This document shows positions 10,006 to 20,240 of a stretch of DNA of 64,000 bases, piece after piece (positions within the stretch are counted from its first letter, which is position 1; every line of letters begins with the position of its first letter). The notes beneath the pieces were generated by a model. It was not told where the DNA came from, did no database searches, and worked only from the letters and a program-made list of their open reading frames with translations. The position numbers and the translations under genes are program-made. This stretch comes from Acetobacter garciniae (GTDB lineage: Bacteria > Pseudomonadota > Alphaproteobacteria > Acetobacterales > Acetobacteraceae). The stretch covers positions 248,001 to 312,000 of the forward strand of contig NZ_JAFVMH010000002.1 of assembly GCF_017377735.1 (NCBI RefSeq), in the 5' to 3' direction.

Positions 10006-11027
10006 TACAGGGCTCCAAACAGGGCGGCCGTGTCGGACATACGGTTCGAGAAGCCCCATTCATTATCATACCACGAACACACACGCACCAGTTTCCCGCC
10101 ATCGACCAGCGCCGTCTGCGTGGCATCGAAGGAGGAGGAGGCAATGGCGTGGTTGAAGTCCGAGCTGACCAGCGGTTCGTCGCAATAGGCCAGGGCGTGG
10201 TGCATCGTGCCCGCGTCAACCACCGCCTTGATGGCGTTGTTGACCTCTTCCACGCTGGTGGGGGCCTTGCGCGGCACGAAGTCGAGCGAGACGACCGAGA
10301 CATTGGCCGTGGGCACGCGAATGGCGGTGCCGTCCAGCTTGCCCTTGAGCTGGGGCAGCACCAGGCCCACCGCGCGGGCGGCCCCGGTCGAGGTCGGGAT
10401 CATGTTCAGCCCGGCCGCACGCGCGCGGCGCAGGTCCTTGTGCAGCGTGTCCACCGTGCGCTGGTCGCCGGTGTAGGAATGGATGGTGACCATGTAGCCA
10501 CGCTCGATGCCGAATGCATCTTCCATGACCTTGGCGACAGGGGCCAGGCAGTTGGTGGTGCATGACGCGTTTGAAATCACGGTCATGTCCTTGGTCAGGA
10601 CGGACTGGTTGACACCGAACACGATGGTGGCGTCCACATCGGTCGCGGGGGCCGAGACAATGACCTTGCGCGCACCCGCCGCCAGAAGCTGGGCGGCCTT
10701 TTCGCGGCAGGTGAACAGGCCGGTGCATTCCATGGCCACGTCAACGCCTTCGAACGGCACGCGGGACGGATCGCGTTCGGCCGAAACCGTAATCGGCGCC
10801 CAGGTCCGGCCATGGGCGGTAATGATCAGCTTGTTGCCATCCACCTGCACATCGCCCGCCAGACGGCCATGCACGCTATCGTATTTGAGCAAATGGGCGT
10901 TGTCTTCCACGCTGCCAAGGTCATTGATGGCCACCGGCACCACGTCCGTGCGCCCGCTTTCGATAATGCCGCGCAGAACCAGACGGCCGATACGGCCAAA
11001 GCCATTGATCGCGATTTTGACTGCCAT
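10005..11027 (-). CDS. gap: Glyceraldehyde-3-phosphate dehydrogenase, type I
   Basis: The enzyme makes 1,3-bisphosphoglycerate from glyceraldehyde 3-phosphate. The 340-residue protein starts [15 protein letters not shown] (NAD-binding) and has the catalytic cysteine in [13 protein letters not shown] followed by the family histidine. The C-terminal [12 protein letters not shown] is also typical. It is the middle gene of the tkt-like/gap/pgk operon, 26 bp after the upstream gene. Confidence 0.98.
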   Translation of the reverse strand: MAVKIAINGFGRIGRLVLRGIIESGRTDVVPVAINDLGSVEDNAHLLKYDSVHGRLAGDVQVDGNKLIITAHGRTWAPITVSAERDPSRVPFEGVDVAMECTGLFTCREKAAQLLAAGARKVIVSAPATDVDATIVFGVNQSVLTKDMTVISNASCTTNCLAPVAKVMEDAFGIERGYMVTIHSYTGDQRTVDTLHKDLRRARAAGLNMIPTSTGAARAVGLVLPQLKGKLDGTAIRVPTANVSVVSLDFVPRKAPTSVEEVNNAIKAVVDAGTMHHALAYCDEPLVSSDFNHAIASSSFDATQTALVDGGKLVRVCSWYDNEWGFSNRMSDTAALFGAL

Positions 11028-11053
11028 TGGGGTAATTCTCCGTTTTTGTCTTT

Positions 11054-13033
11054 TTATTTGTTACGGGTTCCGGTCCTTGACCGGGGCAGGGTCGGCGTTG
11101 GGGCAGGGGACTCCTTGGCGGGGGTGGATAACGCCAGGCGCTCCAGGACTTTGGCGCAGACAGCCTCGGCCGTAATGCCAAAGCGTTCATACACCGCGTT
11201 CGCGGGAGCGGATATGCCAAAATCGTCCATGCCGATGAAAATCCCGTTTTGTCCGAGCCAGCGTTCCCAGCCGAAACTGTTGGCCGCTTCAATGCCGACA
11301 CGCAAACCCGTATCGCCCAGAACAGCCATGCGATAGGCGGGTGTCTGGCGCGAAAACGCCTCCCAGCAGGGGATGGAGGCCACGGCCACGCGCAGGCCGT
11401 GGGCTGCCAGCAGGGCCTGCGCGTGCCGGGCAATGCCGACTTCGGGGCCGGTGGCCATCAGGGTGACATCGCGCGTACCCTCGCCGCACAAAAGGTAGCC
11501 GCCATGGGCCGCCGTGCCGAAACGCCCGGCCAGCACGGCAGGTGGCCGGGGAGCCGTGCCCGAGGGCGGGCCGGCAAAACCCCCGCTGCCCGGCGGCGGG
11601 GCTGGCGGGGGCTCAGGCGTTTCATGCGGGGAGAGCACGAGCAGGGCCGGGCCTTCCACCCAGTCCAGGGCCGCCTGCCAGCAGGCAAAGGTTTCCTCGG
11701 CACAGGCGGGACGGAACACGGCGAGGTGGGGCATGGCGCGCAGGCTGGCCAGTTGTTCCACCGGCTGCCAGCCCGCGCCGCCATCGCTCAGGGCCAGGCC
11801 GTCATCGGTCAGCAGGTACAGCACCTTGCGGCGCATGAGGGCGGCCATGCGCAACGCCGAGCGCATGCGGTCGATGGTGATCATGCCCGCCACCCCGCAG
11901 GGCAGGATACCGCCATGCAGCGCCATGCCGTTGAGCATGCCCGCCATGCCGTGTTCCTGAAGGCCGCATGGCCAGGGGGCTGCGGCATGGGTGGCTGATG
12001 GCGCGTGCGGGGTAGCGTGCCACGCCCCCGAGCCGGAGGCCGCGGCCAGCACGCCCAGTTCGTGCCGCACGGCCCCCAGGGCCCGCAGCCCAGCAAGTGC
12101 CGCCTGCTGGGACGATCGGGCAGGCAGGGCGTGCAGCGCCTGGCGCCACAGGCGCAGCCAGTCCTCGGTCAACAGGGGTGGGGGGATGGAGGCGAATTCC
12201 CGCTCGAACGTATCGCGCCCGCGGTGCCGGGACAGGCGGCGCAGCCATGACCGCCGCAGGGACGCGCCCCGCCGGGCCGTCGGGCTCCACGGGCCGATCT
12301 GTTCTTCCTCCGCCACGGTGGCGGGGGCCATATAATCGGCCGGGGTACCGATGGGGGAGGGCATGCAGGCGATCAGGGTCGGCTTCCGGGCCCGGGTGCT
12401 GGCTGTCAGGGCGGCATTGACCGCAGGCAGGCTGTGCGCGTTCACCCAGCGTACGCTCCAGCCCGAGGCGGAAAAACGCGCCAGCGAATCCGAAAATTCC
12501 GCAGGGTCGGTATGGGAGCCGGGGCTGACGAGTACCGTCAGCCTGTTCAGCCCGAACCGTCCGGCAAGCTGGGCGGCTTCAAGGGCGACCCCGGTCAGCA
12601 GGTCGGTATCGCGCGCCATGACCCACACCCGGTGGTTGACCAGCGACCGGCCATGCCTGCGGGCCAGGATCTGTTCGGCCAGGGCCATGCCCGCCGCCGC
12701 CGCAACCCCCTGCCCGGCGGGGCCGGGGGCGACCTCCACCGCCGGGTGGGTGCCGTATTCGGGCATGGCCTGCGTGTCCGCCCCGATCGCCCCTGTCAGG
12801 CGCAGCATGGCATGCAGCAGCGGCTGCAAGGCAAGGGACGGCACGACAAAGCGGTCGCGGTCCGGCCAGTCGGGGGCTGTGGGGTCATGGCGCAGCACGC
12901 GGCACCACAGCATGGTGACAGGCAGGCACAATGTCGCAAGTTCGGGCAGGTAAGCGCTGCCCTGCTGGCTTGCGGCAAGGCTCTGGCGTGCGGCCCTGTC
13001 CAGCCGCAGGGTCAGGGCATCCTGCGGGTTCAT
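11054..13033 (-). CDS. Transketolase-like protein with degenerate cofactor site
   Basis: The protein (659 aa from the ATG at 13033; an ATG at 13105 is an alternative) follows the transketolase fold: LRHDPTAPDWPDRDRF near residue 48, GPAGQG near 104, LNGMALHGG at 367-375 and a QPVEQLASLRAMP segment. Key residues are missing. The first two conserved histidine regions read SAYLP and PSLALQP. The ThDP/Mg motif GDGxLMEG reads RDTDLLTG (141-148), and the GEDGPTHQP loop reads SDGGAGWQP (416-424). The catalytic glutamate of the REH motif is kept (Q359-E360-H361). It heads the gap-pgk operon. I infer a pseudoenzyme or a strongly altered enzyme. The open frame continues to 13984, but that part is antisense to the lipoprotein gene. 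Confidence 0.8.
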   Translation of the reverse strand: MNPQDALTLRLDRAARQSLAASQQGSAYLPELATLCLPVTMLWCRVLRHDPTAPDWPDRDRFVVPSLALQPLLHAMLRLTGAIGADTQAMPEYGTHPAVEVAPGPAGQGVAAAAGMALAEQILARRHGRSLVNHRVWVMARDTDLLTGVALEAAQLAGRFGLNRLTVLVSPGSHTDPAEFSDSLARFSASGWSVRWVNAHSLPAVNAALTASTRARKPTLIACMPSPIGTPADYMAPATVAEEEQIGPWSPTARRGASLRRSWLRRLSRHRGRDTFEREFASIPPPLLTEDWLRLWRQALHALPARSSQQAALAGLRALGAVRHELGVLAAASGSGAWHATPHAPSATHAAAPWPCGLQEHGMAGMLNGMALHGGILPCGVAGMITIDRMRSALRMAALMRRKVLYLLTDDGLALSDGGAGWQPVEQLASLRAMPHLAVFRPACAEETFACWQAALDWVEGPALLVLSPHETPEPPPAPPPGSGGFAGPPSGTAPRPPAVLAGRFGTAAHGGYLLCGEGTRDVTLMATGPEVGIARHAQALLAAHGLRVAVASIPCWEAFSRQTPAYRMAVLGDTGLRVGIEAANSFGWERWLGQNGIFIGMDDFGISAPANAVYERFGITAEAVCAKVLERLALSTPAKESPAPTPTLPRSRTGTRNK

Positions 13034-13381
13034 CTGCGGGCTTGTGCGATCCTGCGCGACTGTGGTGCTGGGCGGGACTGGATCTGGTGCCAAGAACGCG
13101 GCCATGGGCTGGGTGTCGATCCTTGCATCGCCTGCGCGTGCAATGGGGGAAGATGCTGCCGATATTAAGCAGAGCGCACACCCCACGGGCAAGGGGCGCG
13201 GGCGCAAACCGGCAGGCCGGGGTGGTGCAGGCGGGGCAGGGGCTGGGCTTATTCCGCCTGGCGCATGCGCGTGGGGCTTGCGTCCGCCGCCTTGTGGCGC
13301 GAAAGAAGAAAAAACCTCTGGCCCTTTTCCCATGGCATAAGGGCGCGAATGCCGCAGACGAAAACGGAGAATCGCCCGCCC

Positions 13382-13870
13382 ATGCTGTCTGTCTTTTCTG
13401 TCGCGCGACAACGGGCGGTGCTGCGGCGTGGTCTGGGCCTTGGTCTTTCCTGTATGCTGGCCGCTGGCCTGGCGGGCTGCAAGCTGGTGGACCAGAAAAC
13501 CTTTAACCCCAGTGCGGGCGTGCGGCCCAAGCCCTATGTGCCGCCGCCCCCGCCAGCCCCACCGCCGATCCCCCCGCTGATTACGCTGGTCGCGGGCACG
13601 CCAGAGGCCGAATGGCGCGAACCTGTTGACAAGATTGTCCACGTGGCTCTCACTCGCAAGCCTGATATTCTGTTCGTGGTGCGCTGCCTGGTGCCAAGAC
13701 AGGCGGACCCGCAGGCCGAGCAGGCGGCCCTGACCGCCCTGGTGGAAGGCGACGGCAGGGCCGTGATGGGAGAAATCGTCCAGGCGGGCGCGTCTGATGC
13801 ACAGGTGGAGATGTCGGCCATGCCGGATTCGTCCGTGACGAAGCCCGTCGTGCAGGTGTATGTGCGATAA
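13382..13870 (+). CDS. Small predicted lipoprotein, unknown function
   Basis: The 162-residue protein has an Arg-containing N-terminus, a hydrophobic core and the lipobox L30-A31-G32-C33, so it should be lipid-anchored in the envelope. A proline-rich linker (PPPPPAPPPIPP) follows and then a compact C-terminal region with no motif I recognise. I chose the ATG at 13382 because GGAGA lies 12 bases upstream and the signal peptide begins there; the frame is open from 13265. It diverges from the tkt-like gene and lies 119 bp before hemA. Confidence 0.65.
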   Translation: MLSVFSVARQRAVLRRGLGLGLSCMLAAGLAGCKLVDQKTFNPSAGVRPKPYVPPPPPAPPPIPPLITLVAGTPEAEWREPVDKIVHVALTRKPDILFVVRCLVPRQADPQAEQAALTALVEGDGRAVMGEIVQAGASDAQVEMSAMPDSSVTKPVVQVYVR

Positions 13871-13989
13871 GGCCGCATGCAGCACCTGAAAGACCGGACG
13901 GACCCGACCGGCCTGGACCATGCGGTTTTGAATGACCGGGCAACCGCTCTGCCCTGCCGTTCGCGATAAGGAGCGAGGAGACACCGAGC

Positions 13990-15252
13990 GTGGGAGCGAT
14001 CAAGAACGCCCGACACCCTTTTTACGACCATTGCGATGAGGCCCTCGACCGCATCCGGCACGAAGGGCGTTACCGGAACTTCACACCGCTGGCGCGCCAC
14101 GCCGAGCGTTTTCCCGTTTATGGGGAAGAACGGCCCGACATGCCCGATGGGCGTGATGTCGTCGTGTGGTCCACCAACGATTATCTGGGCATGGGCGTTG
14201 TGCCCGAAGTGCAGGAAGCCGCCATTGCCGCCGTGCGCGACCATGGGGCAGGTGCGGGTGGCACGCGCAACATCGCGGGCACCAGCCCGCTGCATAACGA
14301 GCTTGAGGCCGAAATGGCGTCCCTGCATGGCAAGGAAGCCGGGCTTTTATTCGTGTCGGGCTATGTGTCGAACCAGGCCAGCCTGCAAACCATCCTGACC
14401 TCCATGCCCGGCTGGATCTGTTTTTCCGACAGGCTCAACCATGCCTCCATGATCGCGGGCATCAAGGGTGCCCGCGCGTCGCAGACGGTCATTTTCGAAC
14501 ATAACGACCTTGAAGATCTCGAACGCAAGCTGGCCGCGGCCCCGGCGGACGCACCCAAGCTGATCGCGTTCGAAAGCGTGTATTCCATGGATGGCGATAT
14601 GTCCGATATCGGCGCCATCTGTGCGCTGGCGCGCAAATACGGTGCACTCACCTACCTGGACGAAGTGCATGCCGTGGGCCTGTACGGGGCCGAGGGCGGT
14701 GGTGTGTCCCAGCGTGACGGTGTGGCCGATCAGGTCGATATCATCGAAGGCACGCTGGCCAAGGGGTTCGGCGTGCATGGCGGCTATATTACCGCAGCCG
14801 CCGGGATCATCGATTTCCTGCGCTCCACGGCCTCGGGCTTTATCTTCACCACCGCCCTGCCGCCCTGTGTGGTGGGCGCCGCGTTGCAGAGCGTGCGCAT
14901 GGTACGGGCCGAGAACTGGCGGCGCGAAGCCCTGTTCGAACGGGTCAACACCTTCCGCCAGCGCCTGCGCGCCGCCGGGGTGCCGTTCACCATGACCCCC
15001 AGCCATATCGTGCCCATTCCGGTGGGGGACGCGGAATGCTGCAAGCGCATCAGCCGCCGTCTGCTCAACGAATTCGGGCAGTATGCAACGCCTATCAACT
15101 ATCCCACCGTGCCCGAAGGTACCGAGCGGCTGCGGCTTACCCCCGGCCCCTTCCACACGGATGAGATGATGGACGACATGGTGCGCGCCCTCGCCACCCT
15201 GCTGCGGGCCGAAGGGCTCATGCCCGAACAGCGCACCGGGCAGGCCGCCTGA
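13990..15252 (+). CDS. hemA: 5-aminolevulinate synthase
   Basis: This PLP enzyme condenses glycine with succinyl-CoA to 5-aminolevulinate, the alphaproteobacterial (C4) entry to heme. The 420-residue protein has the PLP lysine K258 in EGTLAKGFG and the cofactor aspartate D224 in TYLDEVHAVG. It also has GTRNIAGTSPLHNELE, which separates ALAS from related alpha-oxoamine synthases. The start is a GTG at 13990 with an AAGGAGCGAGGAG-rich ribosome site. It suits an organism that needs much heme for respiratory oxidases; that last point is inference. Confidence 0.96.
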   Translation: MGAIKNARHPFYDHCDEALDRIRHEGRYRNFTPLARHAERFPVYGEERPDMPDGRDVVVWSTNDYLGMGVVPEVQEAAIAAVRDHGAGAGGTRNIAGTSPLHNELEAEMASLHGKEAGLLFVSGYVSNQASLQTILTSMPGWICFSDRLNHASMIAGIKGARASQTVIFEHNDLEDLERKLAAAPADAPKLIAFESVYSMDGDMSDIGAICALARKYGALTYLDEVHAVGLYGAEGGGVSQRDGVADQVDIIEGTLAKGFGVHGGYITAAAGIIDFLRSTASGFIFTTALPPCVVGAALQSVRMVRAENWRREALFERVNTFRQRLRAAGVPFTMTPSHIVPIPVGDAECCKRISRRLLNEFGQYATPINYPTVPEGTERLRLTPGPFHTDEMMDDMVRALATLLRAEGLMPEQRTGQAA

Positions 15253-15305
15253 TCGGCCTACCCGGCGACTGGGTCGGGGGCGCTGGTTCTGCACGGATAT
15301 CATCG

Positions 15306-15336
15306 GCCCTGCCGGCTTCGTTCGGGGCGGCAGGGC
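15306..15336. terminator. Stem-loop between convergent hemA and dsbA-like genes
   Basis: GCCCTGCC and GGCAGGGC form an 8-bp stem with a 15-base loop in the 113-bp convergent gap. No T-run follows directly, so it may be a weak or factor-assisted terminator for either gene. Confidence 0.4.
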
Positions 15337-15365
15337 GGTGCAGTGGGTTGTTTTGAAACGGTCTT

Positions 15366-16139
15366 TTAGTGGGCCTGTTTCAGGCGACCCACTGCGGCCT
15401 TGAGTTCATCGAGCGAGACCGCACCGGGGATGATTTCCTTCCCCCCGATCAGGAAGGTGGGCGTGCCGTCCAGTTCGATGGAGCGGGCCAGCGCGACGTT
15501 CTTGGCCAGCGCGGTCGCGACCGGGGCACTTTTCATGTCGCGTTCCAGCCTGTCCACATCCAGCCCGGTCTGTGCCGCCACGCGGCGGATACGCTCGGCC
15601 CCGGGGGCGCTGTTATCGGTCATCAGCGCTTTCTGGAACGACAGATAGGCGTTCTGCTGCCCCGCCGCCATGATGGCCTGCGCGTCCAGCGTGCTGTTCG
15701 GCCCCAGGATGGGAATGATTTTTTCCACCAGCCGCAGGTCGGGTTCGGCCGCGATCAGCGCGTCCAGATCGCCCAGCATCTTGCGGCAGTACGGGCAGCG
15801 GGGGTCGTAGAATTCCACCACCCGCAGCGTGCCGTGCGGATTGCCCAGAACGACATCGGTCGTGCTGTCCCCGAACAGCGGGGCGTTGCGGCGCACCACA
15901 TCCAGTGCCGAGGCCGCCCTCTGTTCGGAGGCCTTGCTTTGCAGTGCCGCGACCGCATCCGAGAGAATCGACGGGTCGGTTTTCAGTGCATCGCGCACGA
16001 TGCTGACGATTTCAGCCCTCTGGGCAGGGGTAAAGCTGCTGCTGTCCGCACGGGCGGCGGATGGCGCGCCCGCGGCAAGCAGGGCGGCCAGCGTGCCTGC
16101 GGCAGCCAGGCGCGAAAGAAGGGAGGGTGATTGGGTCAT
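15366..16139 (-). CDS. DsbA/ScsC-family periplasmic thiol:disulfide oxidoreductase
   Basis: The 257-residue protein has a cleavable signal peptide (hydrophobic core 11-25, likely cleavage after ARA at about 31). An alpha-helical N-terminal segment of about 60 residues follows, then a thioredoxin fold with active site C115-PY-C118 and a cis-proline loop, DGTPTFLIG. The extra N-terminal helical segment resembles ScsC/BcfH-type proteins that can oligomerise. It probably oxidises or isomerises disulfides in the periplasm. No dsbB or scsB partner is nearby. Confidence 0.85.
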   Translation of the reverse strand: MTQSPSLLSRLAAAGTLAALLAAGAPSAARADSSSFTPAQRAEIVSIVRDALKTDPSILSDAVAALQSKASEQRAASALDVVRRNAPLFGDSTTDVVLGNPHGTLRVVEFYDPRCPYCRKMLGDLDALIAAEPDLRLVEKIIPILGPNSTLDAQAIMAAGQQNAYLSFQKALMTDNSAPGAERIRRVAAQTGLDVDRLERDMKSAPVATALAKNVALARSIELDGTPTFLIGGKEIIPGAVSLDELKAAVGRLKQAH

Positions 16140-16364
16140 GGTGTCCTAAGTCCGTAAAACGGGATGGTACGGCACGGCGGTGGGGGCTGCAAGTGCGCTG
16201 GCCGGGCACGGCCTGCATGCCTGCGCCCGGTGCCCGGCTGTGGCATGCGCACGCATGTCTGTTGCTGCCTGCTACAAAGCAGGTTAATCGAACTAGAGCA
16301 TAAGGATGCGTCCGCCCGCCGGAAGACACGCCGGATCGCGGGCCAGTAGTGGAGACATCAAGGC

Positions 16365-17849
16365 GTGGCTGCCCAGTTCAAGCAAAACGGTTTTGTCCGG
16401 TTCAAGTCTGTCCGGTTCAGCGCGTCCCTGTCCAGTCTGTCCCCCTTTGGTCGCGCACGCACGCTGGCGTTGGGCCTGGCGCTGGCGGGGACATTGACGG
16501 CCTGCGGCAGCACGCACACGATCCAGCCGGTCACAACCGGCTATGTGGGCAGTGTCGCAGCCGACGAACCGAGTGCGGCCCTTGTCGCGCGCGATATCCT
16601 GGCCAAGGGCGGCAACGCGGCGGATGCGGCCACGGCGCTGGGTTTTGCCCTTTCCGTCACATTGCCTTCGCGCGCCTCCCTGGGCAGCGGCGGGGCCTGC
16701 CTGGCCTGGCGGCCGGGCGACGCGGCGGGCCAGGCGTTCATCTTCCTGCCCAAGGCGGGCACGGCCGATGCCAAGGCCGACCGCCCGGCGGCAGTACCCA
16801 TGCTCGCCCGCGGGCTGTTCCTCATGCATCTGGGCTATGGCAGCGTGGAGTTCGGGCAGCTTGTCGCCCCCGCCCGCAGTCTTGCCGCCCAGGGTGTTTC
16901 TGTCAGCGGCCTGCTGGCGACGGACCTGAATGCCGTCAAGGCCCCATTGCTGAGCGATGACGCCGTGCGCGCCGTGTTCGGCAACGATGATGACGGCGCG
17001 GCATTGGGTGCGAACGATATCCTGCTTCAGCCCCGCTTGGCGGGGGCGCTGGAACGCCTGCGCATTGCCGGTGTGGGGGATCTTTATAACGGCGCGCTCG
17101 GGCAGACATTCGTCGAGGGCGCGCAGGCGGCCGGTGGCGGGTTGAGCAAGGCGGACCTGCGCGCCGCCCTGGCGGCGACCCAGACCCCGCTGAGCGCCCG
17201 GGCCGATGGCGTGGATATCAGCTTCCTGCCGCCCCCGGCCGATGGCGGGCTTGGCATGGCCGTGGCCTATCTGGCCGGCGGCCGTGGCGCGCGGGCCGAA
17301 CAGGTCGTGGCGGCATGGCGGGCCCGTCCGGCCGCCCAGCAGGGCGTTGCCCAGGCCCAGGCCGTGCTGGAAGGGGGCGCGGTGCCCACGGGTGGCGCAC
17401 TTCCCCCGCTGCCCGCTTCCACCAGCTTCGTGGTGACCGACCGCATGGGTGAGACGGTAAGCTGTGCCCTGAGCATGAACAACCTGTTCGGCACGGGCCG
17501 TATCGCCGGGTCCACGGGTATTATCCTGGCGGCGTCTCCCACCCGCCTGCCGCAGCCTTTGCTGCCGGTGGCCATCGCCCATCAGGGTGGGCAGTTCCGG
17601 GCCGCCGCTGCGGCTTCGGGGCAGAATGTGGCGGCCGACACGGCAGCCATCGCCCTGCACGCAGCCATTTCGGGTGTGCGTCCGCAGGTTACGCAGGGGC
17701 TTGGTCGCGCCAATCTGGTGTCCTGCCCCCAGGGCCTGCCGGGTGCCGGTGCCTGCTTCGGCTGGACAGACCCGCGTGACTACGCGCAGCCCCAGCCGCC
17801 CGTGGTCGCACCGCCCGCACCCCTGCACCCGGCCAAACGGCGGAAGTGA
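16365..17849 (+). CDS. Gamma-glutamyltransferase-like lipoprotein, probably degenerate
   Basis: The 494-residue protein has a lipobox (LTAC, C47) and then a GGT-like domain: GGNAADAATALGFALSV (82-98), LGSGGACLAW, and a small-subunit-like start S352-TSFVVTD with FGTGRIAGSTGIIL. The nucleophile equivalent appears to be serine rather than threonine. The substrate arginine region (family 'REMAP') reads LPKAG, and the GSPGG oxyanion motif is not visible. Activity is therefore doubtful. The start is a GTG at 16365 with GGAG at 16351; no ATG is available in frame. It is separated from recA by 319 bp. Confidence 0.75.
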   Translation: MAAQFKQNGFVRFKSVRFSASLSSLSPFGRARTLALGLALAGTLTACGSTHTIQPVTTGYVGSVAADEPSAALVARDILAKGGNAADAATALGFALSVTLPSRASLGSGGACLAWRPGDAAGQAFIFLPKAGTADAKADRPAAVPMLARGLFLMHLGYGSVEFGQLVAPARSLAAQGVSVSGLLATDLNAVKAPLLSDDAVRAVFGNDDDGAALGANDILLQPRLAGALERLRIAGVGDLYNGALGQTFVEGAQAAGGGLSKADLRAALAATQTPLSARADGVDISFLPPPADGGLGMAVAYLAGGRGARAEQVVAAWRARPAAQQGVAQAQAVLEGGAVPTGGALPPLPASTSFVVTDRMGETVSCALSMNNLFGTGRIAGSTGIILAASPTRLPQPLLPVAIAHQGGQFRAAAAASGQNVAADTAAIALHAAISGVRPQVTQGLGRANLVSCPQGLPGAGACFGWTDPRDYAQPQPPVVAPPAPLHPAKRRK

Positions 17850-17977
17850 TCGGACCGCAATGACAGGGCCCCTAATGACAGGGTTCCATGCCCGGACCGT
17901 GCGCGTCTTGCCCCGGCATGGCCGGGGCCGGGCGCATGCGTTCAGGCGGCAGGTTGAGCCGGCTCCGGCGCGGGTCA

Positions 17978-18011
17978 TGTAAAATGTTTGCTTTTTGTTC
18001 TATAAAAGAAC
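17978..18011 (+). promoter_or_regulatory. recA promoter with LexA-like palindrome
   Basis: A palindrome, TTTTTGTTC-TATAAAA-GAACAAAAA, centres on 18004, with the core GTTC-N7-GAAC at 17997-18011. Its middle TATAAA could serve as a -10 box, 17 bases after TGTAAA (17978-17983), so a bound repressor would block the promoter. LexA control of recA is well established. The exact site is inferred. The remaining upstream gap (17850-17977) shows nothing else recognisable. Confidence 0.6.
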
Positions 18012-18168
18012 AAAAAGAGATCGTATTCTTAACGCGCCCGGTCGGAGTCGCAGGCGGGCCGGTGTGCGTTGCGAGGCCCTGAGCATTATGGCAGGGGTTG
18101 AAGTCCGATGTCAGGCCCGCGGGCAGAATGCGCGCGGCGGCAGGCCCAAAGCAGAGGGATAGAGGAAA

Positions 18169-19175
<1,007 letters not shown>

Positions 19176-19203
<28 letters not shown>

Positions 19204-19715
19204 TCCACACGGCGTGTCAGCAGGCGGGCATTGGCGTCATACAGCGCCAGCACTGCCTGTTCGTGCGCGCAGGCGGGTTCGCTCGCAAAGCCTTGGCTCA
19301 GCCAGAAAGGTAGCGCGGGGCCGATTGCGGTCAGGCTCAACAAGCCCAGCCCACGCTTGCGGGCCTGATTTTCGGCCAGGGCAATGGCGGTGCGGGCATG
19401 TCCGCCCCCACGCAGGGCGGGGGCCAGTGCCAGGTCGTGGATATACCACCGGTCCGGGGTGTCCGGCAGGTGCCCCAGCACTGTGTTGAGCGGGACTGAA
19501 ACGGCCCCCTTCCACGCGTGGCTGAAAAGGTAGCCCGCCAGACGGCCCCGGCATTCCAGCACGAAGCATCCTTCCGGGCTCAGGGCCAGGCGTTCGGCAA
19601 AAACGGCGGCGTCTTCGGGGTAGTCAGGGTAGCAGGTGCCCGCCAGATGCAGGGCAGGGCCAAGATCGTCTGGCGTCATAACACGCCAGATGGTATCTGC
19701 GCTTGAAGTGTTCAT
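19176..19715 (-). CDS. GNAT-family N-acetyltransferase
   Basis: The 179-residue protein carries the acetyl-CoA-binding core: [24 protein letters not shown] (residues about 92-115, motif A with RGGGHA), then a GLLSLTAIG strand and an FWLSQGFA motif B. Its substrate is unknown. Its 3' end overlaps recA by 28 bp tail to tail. It diverges from the ModE-like gene across only 59 bp, so the two may share control. Confidence 0.8.
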
Positions 19716-19774
19716 GCGAGAACTGTTTTCTAGGGATTGTTTTCGTCAAGGAATTATTCGGGAAAAATGGTGGC

Positions 19775-20227
19775 ATGACAGATGGGGTGACGGGGGAGAA
19801 AACGGAAGCCCCCCCAGGGCGCACACCGCCGGCGGGCACGCCAAAAGGGGGTGCGACCGGACGTGTGAGACTGACGTTGCGTGTGGATGTGGACGGCCGC
19901 GCAGCCCTTGGGCATGGCAAGATACGGCTTTTGGAACATCTTGCGCAAACGGGCTCCATTTCCGCGGCGGGCCGGGCCATGGGCATGTCCTACCGGCGCA
20001 CCTGGCTGCTGGTCGACAGCCTGAACAAGCTTTTTGCCCAGCCTCTTGTCGTCACCAGGCCCGGCGGTGGCGGCGGAGCGGGGCTGACGGAAGCGGGGCA
20101 GCAGGTGATTGCACTGTACCGTGGCGTGGAACGGCAGACGGCGGAACTGGCGGCAGACAGCCTGGCCCGGATCGAGGCCCTGCTGGCCCCGCCCGAAGCC
20201 TGCCCAGAAAAAACCGTACCACAGTGA
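19775..20227 (+). CDS. ModE-type winged-helix transcriptional regulator (DNA-binding domain only)
   Basis: The 150-residue protein has one LysR/ModE-like winged helix: LGHGKIRLLEHLAQTGSISAAGRAMGMSYRRTW and a following wing with VVTRPGGGGGAGLTEAG. The molybdate-binding (molbindin) domains of full ModE are absent, so metal sensing is not supported. I chose the ATG at 19775; an upstream extension to 19703 overlaps the divergent gene's start region. It lies 13 bp before opgG and may regulate it or be co-transcribed with it. Target unknown. Confidence 0.75.
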   Translation: MTDGVTGEKTEAPPGRTPPAGTPKGGATGRVRLTLRVDVDGRAALGHGKIRLLEHLAQTGSISAAGRAMGMSYRRTWLLVDSLNKLFAQPLVVTRPGGGGGAGLTEAGQQVIALYRGVERQTAELAADSLARIEALLAPPEACPEKTVPQ

Positions 20228-20240
20228 CAAACTGCCAGAC

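Noticed and set aside
13034-13984. A 317-codon N-terminal extension of the transketolase-like protein
   Set aside because: It runs antisense through the lipoprotein gene into the hemA start, has no transketolase similarity, and internal ATGs at 13105 or 13033 give a normal length.
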